Shown here: in pieces, positions 33,522 through 42,412 of the stretch
Layout of the letters: each line of letters opens with the position of its first letter
Position numbering within the stretch: the stretch's first letter is position 1
Assembly (NCBI GenBank): GCA_023428695.1
Contig: JAEYWY010000026.1
Coordinates: 1-64,000, forward strand
DNA: 64,000 nucleotides
Reading direction: 5' to 3'
Origin: Bacteroidota bacterium
GTDB lineage: Bacteria > Bacteroidota > Bacteroidia > Cytophagales > Cyclobacteriaceae
The notes under the pieces: generated by a model
Told to the model about the DNA's origin: nothing
Seen by the model: only the letters and a program-made list of their open reading frames with translations
Database searches by the model: none
Translations under genes and position numbers: made by a program

Positions 33522-34485
33522 AATTCCAGTTCGTGTTGAACAAATGAAACGCGCGGGGGAGATCGATGTTGCCGCCCGTGAGGATCACGCCAACTCTCTT
33601 TCCCTGAAAGTTTTCAGCCTTCCTCAGCACTGCTGCGAGTGGCACGGCGCATGATGGTTCAACGATAATTTTCATACGCTCCCAGATCAATTGCATTGCT
33701 TCAATGATCTGTTTGTCCGATACAGTGATTATCTCGCGTACATTCTGCCGTATGATTGGGAAAGTCCGCGTTCCCAGTGACGTAAGTAGTCCGTCAGCGA
33801 CTGAGTTTGCCTGAGATACTTCGATCTTTCCGGATTGCATGGCGCGATACGCATCGTCAGCACCTTCGGGTTCACCTCCATAAACAACAGTATATGGCGA
33901 ATAGTATTTCGCTGCCAGCGCGGTACCGCTAAGCAGGCCACCACCGCCAACGGGGGCAATAATCGCATCAAGATGAGGCACTGACTGTATGAGTTCCTTC
34001 GCTGCTGTTGCCTGTCCGGCGATAACGTCGTAGTTATTGAAAGGATGTACTTCAGTCGCCTTCGTCTTCATGATAACTGCCGCGAGGGTTCGTTCTCGCG
34101 CCGCAAGGGTCGGATCACATTCAAAGATCTTTCCGCCGTAGGCCAACACACCTTTCTTTTTGATTTCGGCCGCGGTCCTCGGCATTACAACGTATGAGCT
34201 AATGCCAAGTATCTGCGCCGCCCGGGCCACAGCCTGCGCATGGTTCCCCGATGAGTGTGTAGCTATGCCGTTGGCACGCGCACTTTGCGAAAGCGACAAC
34301 GCTGCATTCATTGCACCACGTGCCTTGAAAGCGCCCCCTTTTTGGAAATTTTCGCATTTGAAAAACAACTCGCACCCCGCAATGTCACTTATGCTTCGCG
34401 ATGTGTGAACAGGAGTCTCATGCACATGTGGACGAATCCTTTCATGCGCAAACTCTATTTCAGTAATGGTCGGAACTGTATTCAT
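33520..34485 (-). CDS. Threonine dehydratase / serine racemase-like PLP enzyme
   Basis: 321 residues of PLP fold type II. The Schiff-base lysine is Lys54 in FQKGGAFKARGA; SSGNHAQAVARAA is the substrate loop; VGGGGLLSG is the phosphate-binding Gly loop; LTGGNIDL closes the site. The length fits the catabolic threonine dehydratase or serine racemase group with no ACT regulatory domain. Deamination of threonine or serine is likely; racemase activity cannot be excluded. It follows polA by 9 bases on the minus strand, so it may share its transcript. Confidence 0.87.
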   Translation of the reverse strand: MNTVPTITEIEFAHERIRPHVHETPVHTSRSISDIAGCELFFKCENFQKGGAFKARGAMNAALSLSQSARANGIATHSSGNHAQAVARAAQILGISSYVVMPRTAAEIKKKGVLAYGGKIFECDPTLAARERTLAAVIMKTKATEVHPFNNYDVIAGQATAAKELIQSVPHLDAIIAPVGGGGLLSGTALAAKYYSPYTVVYGGEPEGADDAYRAMQSGKIEVSQANSVADGLLTSLGTRTFPIIRQNVREIITVSDKQIIEAMQLIWERMKIIVEPSCAVPLAAVLRKAENFQGKRVGVILTGGNIDLPRAFHLFNTNWN

Positions 34486-34494
34486 CGATCGGAA

Positions 34495-37218
34495 TTAATG
34501 TGCATCCAGCCAATTGTCAGCGATTCCAACTTCCACCTCCATGGGCACCTCCAGGTTAACAGCGTGTTTCATCAGGTAAGACACCTGTTGCTTCACCTGC
34601 TCCACTTCATCCCGATGCAGATCAAAAACAAGTTCATCGTGGACCTGCATGATCATCTTCGTCTTCATGTCATTTTTCTTCAGCCAGTGATGGATATTGA
34701 TCATTGCAATTTTGATAATGTCCGCAGCTGTTCCCTGTATCGGCGCATTGATGGCGTTTCGCTCAGCAAATCCACGCGTGGTTATGTTTCGTGAATTAAT
34801 ATCGCGCAGGTACCGTCGTCTTCCCAGTATGGTTTCGACAAACTCGGTTTCACGGGCACTGTTTATCGAATCGTCCATATAGCGCTTGATGGCAGGAAAC
34901 TCGTTGAAATATGCCTTTATGATTTCCGAAGCTTCACTTCTCGAGATCCCAAGATTTTGCGATAATCCAAACGCCGTACTGCCGTAAAGAATGCCGAAGT
35001 TTACTTCTTTAGCCTTCCGCCTCATGTCCGCAGTTACGTCTTCAAGTTTTACTCCGAAGACTTTCGCAGCCGTTGTCGTGTGAATATCCCGCTTTGCGCG
35101 AAACGCTTCGATCATCGTTTCGTCTTTCGCGAACGATGCGGCTATACGCAACTCAATCTGTGAATAGTCAGCAGACATAAACAGATACTCACCACTGCGG
35201 GGTACGAATGCCTTGCGAATTTGTTTCCCCTTTGCAGTACGTATCGGGATGTTCTGAAGGTTTGGGTTATTCGAACTCAGCCTTCCCGTGGCAGCTACCG
35301 CCTGACGATAGTCCGTGTGAATACGCCCATCTGTTTTGCTGATCATCTTCGGCAACGCATCGACATACGTTGAACGCAGCTTCTCATAAACCCTGTAGTC
35401 AAGTATTTTTCTTGCAATCTCATGTTTGGATGTGAGCGCCAGCAGGATTTCTTCACCCGTTGCATATTGTCCTGACTTGGTTTTCTTCGGTTTGTCACCA
35501 AGTTTCATTTTTTCGAACAATACTTCACCCAATTGTTTTGGCGATCCGATATTGAATTCAGTACCCGCTATTTCATAAATCTCGCGCTGAACAATTTCGG
35601 TCTCGCTCCGGAGTTCTTCCGAAAGTTTTTCCAATACCTCAGTATCAACCTTAACACCTTCGAATTCCATCTCTGCAAGCACCTTCAGAAGCGGCATCTC
35701 GGTTTCGCTCATGAGCTTCATATGCCTTCTTGATTCGAGCTCAGTGATAAGTTTATTTCGCAGCTGCAGATTTATACCTGCACGTTCGCAAAGCAATTCC
35801 CTGAGGTCAGGGTGATTGTCCGGCAGCAGCTCATAACCCAGGTATTGTAAAGCAAGAACGTGCTGATCGTGAGCCGCTTCAGGTTCGATGAGGTAGTGAG
35901 CCAGCATGTTATCGAAAAATTCGCCCTTCATCGCGATACCGCGTCTCTTCAGCAATTGCACAATAGCTTTCAGATTGTGTCCGGCTTTGGCAATATTCTC
36001 CGCTTCAAATGCAGGCCTGAGTGCTTCAAGCATACCTTCGGCATCATTGACTGCAAGAGGTATGTAATAAGCTTCATTTTCCCGATAGGAAAGGGCCATT
36101 GCCTTGAGCTGGCTGTCTACCGGAGACGTCCCTTCGAAAATGTATTGAACTGATATTACAGGTTGCTCCATGAGTTTGACGAGCAATGCCTCACAGGCAG
36201 CGCGGTCACCGACCACGTTGAACTGCACATCAGTACGTGTGAGCGCCTTGCGATCAATCTCAGTCTCCGCGGAAATACTTGCCGCTGTCTCAAACATGGA
36301 GAGTTGCGATGTTCCAGGCCGCGGTGCTGCTGTGGTCTGTTCTCCAAATGCGCGCGCTGCAATCGTCTTGAATTCAAGCTCATCAAAAATCGGCTTCAGG
36401 ATTTCCTTGTCAGGGCCACGATACACAAGCTCGTCCTCGACAAATTCAATCGGCGCATCAGTTACGATCCGCGCAAGCTTTTTTGAAAGCAAAGCCTGCT
36501 CTCCGTACTGTGTGAAAAGTTCCTTTTGTTTCCCTTTGAGTTCGGAAGCGTGCGCCACAATGTTTTCAACGCTTCCGTAAGCTTTCAAAAGGGCAGAGGC
36601 TGTTTTTGGGCCGACACCAGGAACACCCGGAATGTTATCGGATGTATCGCCCTGCAAACCAAGGATGTCGACGACCTGATCAACATTCTCGATATCCCAC
36701 TTTTCACAAACTTCCTTCGGTCCGAGTATATCTACCGCGTTGCCCATGTACGCAGGCTTGTAAAGGAAGACACATTCATTCACGAGCTGACCGAAGTCCT
36801 TGTCCGGAGTCATCATATAAACTTCGAAACCCTGCGTGCATGCCTGACGCGAGACCGTCCCTATAATGTCATCAGCTTCATAACCTTCAAGTTCAAGAAT
36901 CGGAATGTTGAACCCGCGGATTATCTCCTTGACTTTAGGTATACCATACCTGATATCCTCCGGCATTTCCTGCCTCGTCGCTTTGTACTCGGCAAAAATC
37001 TCATCGCGGAAAGTCCTTCCCGGGCTGTCGAATGCAATGCCGACGTGAGTCGGAGCCTGTTTCTGCAGGACTTCCATCAGCGTGTTCGTAAAACCAAACG
37101 GCACTGAAGTGTTGTGACCTTTGGAGTTGATTCGTGGCGTCTTCGTGAATGCAAAATGCGCGCGGTAGATCAATGCGTAAGCGTCGAGCAGGAAGAGTCT
37201 TTTCTGCGGTTTACTCAT
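34495..37218 (-). CDS. polA: DNA polymerase I, with degenerate 3'-5' exonuclease motifs
   Basis: 907 residues from the ATG at 37218 (an in-frame GTG at 37224 adds two). N-terminal 5'-3' exonuclease (LFLLDAYALIYRAHFAF, GYEADDIIGT, GVPGVGPKTA) and C-terminal polymerase (motif A SADYSQIELRIAA, motif B region KEVNFGILYG, motif C MQVHDELVF) look complete. The middle domain has lost its catalytic residues: Exo I reads SVQYIFEG in place of FDTET, Exo II reads GHNLKAIVQLL without its Asp, and Exo III reads HDQHVLALQYL without its Asp. Proofreading is therefore unlikely, as in Taq polymerase. Role: Okazaki-fragment processing and repair. Confidence 0.95.
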   Translation of the reverse strand: MSKPQKRLFLLDAYALIYRAHFAFTKTPRINSKGHNTSVPFGFTNTLMEVLQKQAPTHVGIAFDSPGRTFRDEIFAEYKATRQEMPEDIRYGIPKVKEIIRGFNIPILELEGYEADDIIGTVSRQACTQGFEVYMMTPDKDFGQLVNECVFLYKPAYMGNAVDILGPKEVCEKWDIENVDQVVDILGLQGDTSDNIPGVPGVGPKTASALLKAYGSVENIVAHASELKGKQKELFTQYGEQALLSKKLARIVTDAPIEFVEDELVYRGPDKEILKPIFDELEFKTIAARAFGEQTTAAPRPGTSQLSMFETAASISAETEIDRKALTRTDVQFNVVGDRAACEALLVKLMEQPVISVQYIFEGTSPVDSQLKAMALSYRENEAYYIPLAVNDAEGMLEALRPAFEAENIAKAGHNLKAIVQLLKRRGIAMKGEFFDNMLAHYLIEPEAAHDQHVLALQYLGYELLPDNHPDLRELLCERAGINLQLRNKLITELESRRHMKLMSETEMPLLKVLAEMEFEGVKVDTEVLEKLSEELRSETEIVQREIYEIAGTEFNIGSPKQLGEVLFEKMKLGDKPKKTKSGQYATGEEILLALTSKHEIARKILDYRVYEKLRSTYVDALPKMISKTDGRIHTDYRQAVAATGRLSSNNPNLQNIPIRTAKGKQIRKAFVPRSGEYLFMSADYSQIELRIAASFAKDETMIEAFRAKRDIHTTTAAKVFGVKLEDVTADMRRKAKEVNFGILYGSTAFGLSQNLGISRSEASEIIKAYFNEFPAIKRYMDDSINSARETEFVETILGRRRYLRDINSRNITTRGFAERNAINAPIQGTAADIIKIAMINIHHWLKKNDMKTKMIMQVHDELVFDLHRDEVEQVKQQVSYLMKHAVNLEVPMEVEVGIADNWLDAH

Positions 37219-37295
37219 GGTCACAAAATTGGAAAAGAAGTCCTAAAAACCATCTCCTGCCAAATAAAGATTACCAAAATTGTTATTTTTAGAGC

Positions 37296-37341
37296 CCGCG
37301 ATTCAGTTCGCGGATTGCGGTGAATTCAGGTACGCCCTGAA
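37296..37341 (+). other. Two small hairpins upstream of the acyl-CoA synthetase
   Basis: CCGCGA/TCGCGG (37296-37301 with 37308-37313) and TTCAGG/CCTGAA (37325-37330 with 37336-37341) lie in tandem in the 167-base gap between divergent polA and the acyl-CoA synthetase gene. They could form a structured leader of the TTG-initiated synthetase or bind regulators. No T run follows either. Confidence 0.4.
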
Positions 37342-37385
37342 GTTACGCGCGCTCAGGATAGCACACAATTAAGCCCAACCTAAAC

Positions 37386-39023
37386 TTGAACGACCAGACT
37401 CCGCTCTCGCACTTTCTCCATTGGGAAAAAACCACGCCCGAGAGGATTTTTCTCCGTCAGCCAATCGAAGGCAGATGGCATACGTTCACTTTTGCCGAGG
37501 CTGGTCGCCAGGCACGCCGGCTTGCAGCAGCTTTACGCACTAATTTGCCGCCGCGGTCGCACATCGCAATTCTTTCCAAGAACTGCGCGCACTGGTTAAT
37601 CGCCGACCTCGCGATTATGTTCTCGGACAACATTAGCGTTCCGATTTACCCCACGCTTTCTGCAGAAGGGATTCACGATATCATAACGCACAGTGAATCG
37701 CGCGCGATACTGCTTGGCAAACTTGACGCTTTTGATAAACAGCGTCCCGGGATTCCCGACCATTTGCTGAAGATCAGCTTTCAACAGTACGGAATCATGG
37801 AGGGTTTAATTTGGGATGACATCATTGCATCGTACGAACCAATTGATGAACGCCTTCCCGATGCTGATTCGGTAGCGACGATCATGTACAGCTCCGGAAC
37901 AACGGGAACACCCAAAGGCGTTTTGCTTTCGCATGGTGCGTTCGCCTTTGTTGCAGATCAGGTCTCAACGCACATGGGTGTCACTGACACCGACAGCTAC
38001 TTCTCCTACCTTCCCTTAAGTCACATAGCTGAACGCGCGCTGATGGAAATGGTAGCGTTTCGCGCAGGAAGTTCGATTTCATTCTCAGAGTCGCTGGAAA
38101 AGTTTTCAGAAAACCTGCAACACGAACAGCCCACGATATTCGGAGGCGTGCCGAGGATTTACACAAAATTCCAGGAAGGCATTGTTTCAAAGATGCCGGA
38201 GAAGAAACTGAAGAGACTACTCTCGATTCCGATCGTTAATAAAATTGTAAAGAAGTCTATTCGGAAAAAGCTTGGTTTTGCCAGATGTCGCATCATCGTC
38301 ACGGGTGCTGCACCGAGTCCGTTGAGTTTGCTTGAGTGGTTTCACAATCTCGGTATCGAGATCTCTGAAATGTACGGCATGACGGAAAACGGCGCGCTGT
38401 CGCATGCGAATTATCGCGGTATCAAACGTGGTAGTGTAGGGCTTGCGTGGCCTGGTTGCGAGGTCCGGCTTAGCGAAGATGGCGAAATCCAGATACGCCA
38501 CAAAGCCCTGATGAAAGGCTACTTCAAGGATGATGAGACAACAAGGAAGGTGTTCACCTCCGATGGATTCTTCCGCACCGGCGACAAAGGCGTCGTTGAT
38601 ACTGATGGCTACCTCACCATCACCGGTCGGGTCAAGGATCAATTCAAAACGGATAAGGGAAAATACATTGCTCCGGCTCCCATCGAACTGGAACTACTTT
38701 CGAACACCGATATTGAACAGGTATGCGTTGTCGGGAGTGGACTGCCCCAGCCGGTGGCACTTGTAAATCTTTCAGCAACGGGAAGGACGAAGAGCGCAAA
38801 GGATGTAGCATCCAGTCTTGAACGCACACGAACAACGCTCAACCCACGACTCGAACCCTACGAACGGGTCGAGAAAATTGTCATTATGCGCGAAGCCTGG
38901 ACGATGGAAAATGGCCTGCTTACACCGTCTTTAAAACTAAAACGGTCGGAACTCGAAAGGCGATTCCTCCCCGAATTTCTGAACTGGTATTCACACCCGG
39001 AGCCGGTCGTGTGGGAAGACTGA
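37386..39023 (+). CDS. Long-chain acyl-CoA synthetase (AMP-forming)
   Basis: 545 residues, activating fatty acids to acyl-CoA via acyl-AMP. ANL-superfamily motifs: MYSSGTTGTPKGVLLSH (P-loop-like A3), YLPLSHIAERALMEM, EMYGMTENGALSH (A5), FRTGDKGVVDTDGYLTITGRVKDQFK (A7/A8). The C-terminal lysine region reads TMENGLLTPSLKLKR. The only start giving a complete protein is TTG at 37386; an in-frame stop at 37359 with no ATG between excludes others. It is convergent with the dienelactone hydrolase gene (8 bases). Together with the acyl-CoA dehydrogenase and desaturases it belongs to fatty-acid metabolism, but it is not in an operon with them. Confidence 0.92.
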   Translation: MNDQTPLSHFLHWEKTTPERIFLRQPIEGRWHTFTFAEAGRQARRLAAALRTNLPPRSHIAILSKNCAHWLIADLAIMFSDNISVPIYPTLSAEGIHDIITHSESRAILLGKLDAFDKQRPGIPDHLLKISFQQYGIMEGLIWDDIIASYEPIDERLPDADSVATIMYSSGTTGTPKGVLLSHGAFAFVADQVSTHMGVTDTDSYFSYLPLSHIAERALMEMVAFRAGSSISFSESLEKFSENLQHEQPTIFGGVPRIYTKFQEGIVSKMPEKKLKRLLSIPIVNKIVKKSIRKKLGFARCRIIVTGAAPSPLSLLEWFHNLGIEISEMYGMTENGALSHANYRGIKRGSVGLAWPGCEVRLSEDGEIQIRHKALMKGYFKDDETTRKVFTSDGFFRTGDKGVVDTDGYLTITGRVKDQFKTDKGKYIAPAPIELELLSNTDIEQVCVVGSGLPQPVALVNLSATGRTKSAKDVASSLERTRTTLNPRLEPYERVEKIVIMREAWTMENGLLTPSLKLKRSELERRFLPEFLNWYSHPEPVVWED

Positions 39024-39031
39024 TATTGCGC

Positions 39032-39871
39032 CTAGCGTAATCTGCTTCGCAGGAATTCAACGGTGAGCTTATACGCATCCTCAGTTGCTTCCTTGTCGTA
39101 AATCGTGTTGCTTGGGTTCGCGAAGCCATGTTCGGCGTCGTAGCTCTTTACCGTGAGGTTCTTTCCGGCTTTCTGCATGTTTTCCTCAAATCGCTTCACA
39201 ACTTCGGGGCTGATCCGCTTTTCCCGACCAGCAAAAATTCCCAACACGTCGGCGTGTAAGGTCTTCAGGATGTTCACATCTTCAACAGGCATTCCGTAGT
39301 AGATCACGCAACCCGCAGCCTGTTTCCCCGCCGTAAGCGTTGCCTGAAGAGACTGCCCGCCACCAAAGCACCATCCTATCGTGGCAACTTTGGCTTTGTC
39401 GCCTGCGTACTTCAGCGCACCCTTGACGATCATATCGCCTCTTTCCTGCGTGAAGCCTTGCATTAGTTTCGCAGCTGCTTCCCTGTCATCGGTCGCTTTG
39501 CCATCATACATATCCAGCGCAAGTACGTTTACGTTGCCAAGTGACTTATACAATTCTTCGGCGTGACGTTTGATATTGTCGTTGAGGCCCCACCATTCCT
39601 GAAAGACAAACAGCCAGTTGTCGGTCTTGTTCTTCGCAGGAATAAAGTACCCCTGCGCATCGCTTCCATCGGAACATTTGAATGAGATTGATTTCCCGCC
39701 GTGCTGACTCGCGTGTGTGTAGACACGCGGTGTTTGGTGTGAGGCGCGGAAGTCGGCGCTCGATGCGAACAATGCAAACTTTTCAGTGGCCGATGTATGG
39801 CAAAGGGTTATGTCGTCCTGTGCGAACACAAAGGACGTACAGAAGCATAGAAGCAGAGTCGTGCGTATCAT
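39032..39871 (-). CDS. Secreted dienelactone hydrolase-family protein
   Basis: 279 residues with signal peptide MIRTTLLLCFCTSFVFAQ. After an N-terminal extension containing several Cys and His residues comes the dienelactone hydrolase fold: VFQEWWGLNDNIKRHAEELY, VLALDMYDGKA, the nucleophile Cys in IGWCFGGGQSL and the catalytic His in SYDAEHGFANPSN. The Cys-Asp-His triad appears complete. The natural substrate of such exported DLH proteins is usually unknown. Converges with the acyl-CoA synthetase gene. Confidence 0.88.
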   Translation of the reverse strand: MIRTTLLLCFCTSFVFAQDDITLCHTSATEKFALFASSADFRASHQTPRVYTHASQHGGKSISFKCSDGSDAQGYFIPAKNKTDNWLFVFQEWWGLNDNIKRHAEELYKSLGNVNVLALDMYDGKATDDREAAAKLMQGFTQERGDMIVKGALKYAGDKAKVATIGWCFGGGQSLQATLTAGKQAAGCVIYYGMPVEDVNILKTLHADVLGIFAGREKRISPEVVKRFEENMQKAGKNLTVKSYDAEHGFANPSNTIYDKEATEDAYKLTVEFLRSRLR

Positions 39872-40003
39872 ACGGGTTCAGGGTTTAGTTGGCAAAGTGG
39901 CCAGTCGGCACACATGAAATAATGTACGCTTTTTTGGAATAAAGTCCAACGGGCGGAATGCCGCGTGGCCCCGGATGGTGACTGATGGAAAAAGGACGGT
40001 CTG

Positions 40004-40474
40004 TCAGTCCTTCCACTGACCGCGAAGCACGCGATCATAGGTGATGAAGTCGGTGTTAACCGGCTCGAAGCCTTTCTGACGCAACAACATGGCTATCTGT
40101 GCACGGTGATAGCTGCAGTGGTTTACGAGATGCATCATGATCGCTTCAACGTTGTTCGTGTACGGATCACCAACGTAGTTCCTATACGTTAGCTCGCGGT
40201 CAAAACTTTCCTGACTTTGTACGAACTCAAGCCACATGCTGTTGGCCTGCTTTACCATGTCATTCAATTTGTCAAGCTTGTACTCGCCCCAAAGCTTCAC
40301 ATCGGCAGGAGGTAAACCGTTGATCCGGTTGAACCACAAAAACTGCGCAGCAACGATGTGCCCCATTAATGTAAGTATCTTTTCGTCTGAAATGTTTTGT
40401 TTATTGAGGCAATCAATCACGCGGTTGTTAGCCCATTCGTTGTACTGATAGAGCTTGAGGAAGTATTTCTTCAT
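40004..40474 (-). CDS. DinB-family protein
   Basis: 156 residues with the four-helix DinB fold. Metal-binding histidines are seen in LTLMGHIVAAQFLWFNRI and in MMHLVNHCSYHRAQIAMLL, and the C-terminus (NTDFITYDRVLRGQ) is typical. The superfamily includes thiol S-transferases and DNA-damage-induced proteins of unknown role; it is unrelated to DNA polymerase IV. The upstream gap carries an attC-like palindrome, so this gene might be the neighbour of an old cassette boundary. No LexA box was recognised. Confidence 0.83.
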   Translation of the reverse strand: MKKYFLKLYQYNEWANNRVIDCLNKQNISDEKILTLMGHIVAAQFLWFNRINGLPPADVKLWGEYKLDKLNDMVKQANSMWLEFVQSQESFDRELTYRNYVGDPYTNNVEAIMMHLVNHCSYHRAQIAMLLRQKGFEPVNTDFITYDRVLRGQWKD

Positions 40475-40510
40475 CGACTGATAATTTGGGCGATAAAGTT
40501 ACATTCTTAT

Positions 40511-40601
40511 ACCTAACGGCGAAGCGAAAAGCACACGTTCGCGAAATTTTCTCTGTCGCAGGTTAAGATATTCGCGGTGATAAGCCCAACGTATGTTAGG
40601 C
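40511..40601 (-). repeat. attC-like imperfect palindrome
   Basis: On the minus strand the 91-base element begins GCCTAAC (RYYYAAC), a 4-base spacer, GTTGGGC (GTTRRRY), and ends GTTAGGT (GTTRRRY). Internal arms CGCGAA (40540-40545) and TTCGCG (40571-40576) can pair. This resembles an integron attC site with R'', L'' and R' boxes; the L' box next to R' is not recognisable. It begins 29 bases after the stop of the oxygenase gene in the same orientation, which is where a cassette attC would lie. No integron integrase or second attC was seen. Confidence 0.4.
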
Positions 40602-40629
40602 GCAGCTCCACAAGTGGATGTGTTTCCGA

Positions 40630-41244
40630 TTACAAATGTCTCAGGTCTGCATACTGATCCAGTATCCATCCCGTGATACTTCGGCGATCGCGCGCCGCAG
40701 GCAAAACTTCATGTTCAATCTGATCACTGCGAAAACAAACGAGACGTCCCAACAACGGCTGGATATCCAACGGCCCTGATTCGGTGTACATCCTTAGCTG
40801 GCCTCCGTATTCTTCCTTCCAGTCTGCATTGAGATAACAAATCACAGACAACTTCCTGTGATCGTCAGACCTGAACTGATCAAGATGTCGCTTGTAAAAT
40901 GAGCCGGGTGGGTATACGGTAAGATGCACTTCATAATCCTTCAGGCTGAGATATAGCGACCGGTTTACGTAGTCGATCAGTTGTGACAACCGGTCGAGAT
41001 AGATTTTGGCGGCGTCGGGTGCTGTGGTTTTGTCCAGCCAGTGGATATAATCACCACGGATTCCTTCGTTGATCTGAAGATCCTGTCTCTTGCCGATTCC
41101 TGCCTTTTGGAACGCTTCAAAACCTTTTCTGAAGTAATCGAGGTTCAGGATCGCGTGGGCCTCCTCCGGGCTTAGAAAGTCGTCGCAAACCGCGAAGCCC
41201 GGCCCCGCCAGGCCATCAGCTATACGTTCAAACTGTGTCTCCAT
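40630..41244 (-). CDS. 2OG-Fe(II) oxygenase (prolyl 4-hydroxylase-like)
   Basis: 204-residue dioxygenase using 2-oxoglutarate and Fe(II). Iron ligands His and Asp are in FYKRHLDQFRSDDHRK and the second His in SDQIEHEVLPA; the 2-oxoglutarate-binding Arg is in DRRSITGWI. The double-stranded beta-helix strands LSVICYLNADW, GGQLRMYTE and GRLVCFRS are clear. The family hydroxylates protein residues or small molecules; similar bacterial proteins (PiuC- or EGLN-like) have unknown substrates. Directly downstream (minus strand) is an attC-like palindrome. Confidence 0.87.
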   Translation of the reverse strand: METQFERIADGLAGPGFAVCDDFLSPEEAHAILNLDYFRKGFEAFQKAGIGKRQDLQINEGIRGDYIHWLDKTTAPDAAKIYLDRLSQLIDYVNRSLYLSLKDYEVHLTVYPPGSFYKRHLDQFRSDDHRKLSVICYLNADWKEEYGGQLRMYTESGPLDIQPLLGRLVCFRSDQIEHEVLPAARDRRSITGWILDQYADLRHL

Positions 41245-41338
41245 CGAATTGGTACGGGACTTGCCGGCAAAGATGGTTTTTATCCCTCAGTTTGTGTAAC
41301 ATTTTCAGGCTGGAAATGTCTAAACTTGATCAAACTTT

Positions 41339-41818
41339 ATGAAAATAACACTGCTTCCGAATTCGCGCATCTTCAACCTGATTGCCATATGCCTGACCAT
41401 CGTTTTGCTGGTAGCAGGATGCCAACGGCCACAGGAAGATATTCAGCTTCGCACGATTCGGGACGTGGTAGTAGATGCTACAACCGATCCGACATTGAAA
41501 GCCAATGCGGTATTCTACAATCCAAACAAGATGCGTGGAAAACTGAAAAAGATCGATATCGAAATTTTCGTCAACGGCAAAAAGGCCGCGAATGTGAAGG
41601 AATCATACAACGAGAAAATACCAGCCCAGGCGGAATTCACGATTCCGCTTCAGGTGAACCTTGCCATGAAGGAACTCGGAACGCTGGAGACTTTATGGGG
41701 TGTGATTGGCGGAAAAAAATTCGAGGTTCGCTACAAAGGATCAATCCGACTTTCGTACAAGGGGGTTCCCTTTTCCGTCCCGATCGATTATAAAGACGAT
41801 ATCCGGGTCCGGTTCTGA
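41339..41818 (+). CDS. LEA type 2 (LEA14-like) lipoprotein
   Basis: 159 residues. The N-terminus has a hydrophobic helix ending in the lipobox LLVAGCQRP, so the protein should be lipid-anchored. The remainder is a single LEA14/WHy beta-sandwich: RDVVVDATTDPTLKANAVFYNPNKMRGKLKKIDIEIFVNGK in the usual order, then EIPLQV-like strands. LEA14 proteins are linked to stress tolerance in plants and are common, uncharacterised lipoproteins in Bacteroidota. It is a single gene divergent from the oxygenase. Confidence 0.82.
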   Translation: MKITLLPNSRIFNLIAICLTIVLLVAGCQRPQEDIQLRTIRDVVVDATTDPTLKANAVFYNPNKMRGKLKKIDIEIFVNGKKAANVKESYNEKIPAQAEFTIPLQVNLAMKELGTLETLWGVIGGKKFEVRYKGSIRLSYKGVPFSVPIDYKDDIRVRF

Positions 41819-41826
41819 AAAAATCT

Positions 41827-41928
41827 CTATCCCATCCCGAACAAGCCTGTGCTTAAGCAGATCAGGCCCGCAACCAGTATGCCCACAAAGAGCAGAAACA
41901 ACTTCTTATTAAACTCGAGGGTTTTCAT
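41827..41928 (-). CDS. Possible 33-residue single-helix membrane peptide
   Basis: An ATG-initiated frame of 33 codons on the minus strand: MKTLEFNKKLFLLFVG, then ILVAGLICLSTGLFGMG and TAG. It has a basic N-terminus followed by one 20-residue hydrophobic helix, the layout of many real bacterial small membrane proteins. It is convergent with the LEA gene, 8 bases after its stop. No typical promoter was found upstream, so expression is unproven. Confidence 0.4.
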   Translation of the reverse strand: MKTLEFNKKLFLLFVGILVAGLICLSTGLFGMG

Positions 41929-42412
41929 TTCATAGAGATAGACACGGATACTCCTCGGGTGGTTGCCTCCCCCGGAAAAAATATCTTGAATTGACGAAGC
42001 ATAAATGCCGAAATCGTTTCCGGTTCAATTCAATATCAGATGAGTGGAGGAAGAGCGGACAGAGAGTGGACAATGCAGGTAGGATACGCTTAAGATTCAG
42101 GAAGGTTCGTTGTTGGAACGTCAAAAGTTTCTTACCCGCGGGCGCGCGCCAACAACAGTTCGCCAAAAAAAAAGCCTCGCCATTGAGCCCGATGACCCGC
42201 AAGCCGAACGTGAACAGAAGAAAAAATCCCAACGTCATGGCCATTGTATCACACAACGACATCACCCTCGGCATGCGCGGACAAATCGCGACTTCATCGT
42301 GTTTAGGTAATTACGCGGCAAAACGATCGCAAGCCGCGCCCCGAAAGCCGGATCCACGCAAACAAATCGCAGCTCAACGACAAACACGCGAGACGTTCAG
42401 GGAAGCATCAAT
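41929..42412. other. Poorly coding stretch, no gene assigned
   Basis: Both strands contain open frames here (for example on the minus strand from 42274 and on the plus strand through 41991-42530), but their translations are rich in Arg, Gln or Cys and lack family resemblance or domain structure. A run of nine A at 42166-42174 and an inverted repeat TTGAATTGA (41986-41994) with TCAATTCAA (42025-42033) are visible. It may be decayed coding sequence. Confidence 0.35.

Noticed and set aside
39872..40003. Second attC site after DinB that would define a cassette
   Set aside because: A GTTRRRY-like box occurs, but there is no matching RYYYAAC partner or palindromic arms.
40003..40020. Hairpin GTCAGT/ACTGAC at the end of the DinB gene as terminator
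   Set aside because: It lies in the last codons and is not directly followed by a T run on the minus strand; the T run comes 14 bases later.
41930..42274. Minus-strand frame with a hydrophobic start (GFFLLFTFGLRVIG)
   Set aside because: The hydrophobic part ends at an A/T homopolymer, the rest has no domain-like pattern, and the frame runs over the small membrane peptide region without family resemblance.
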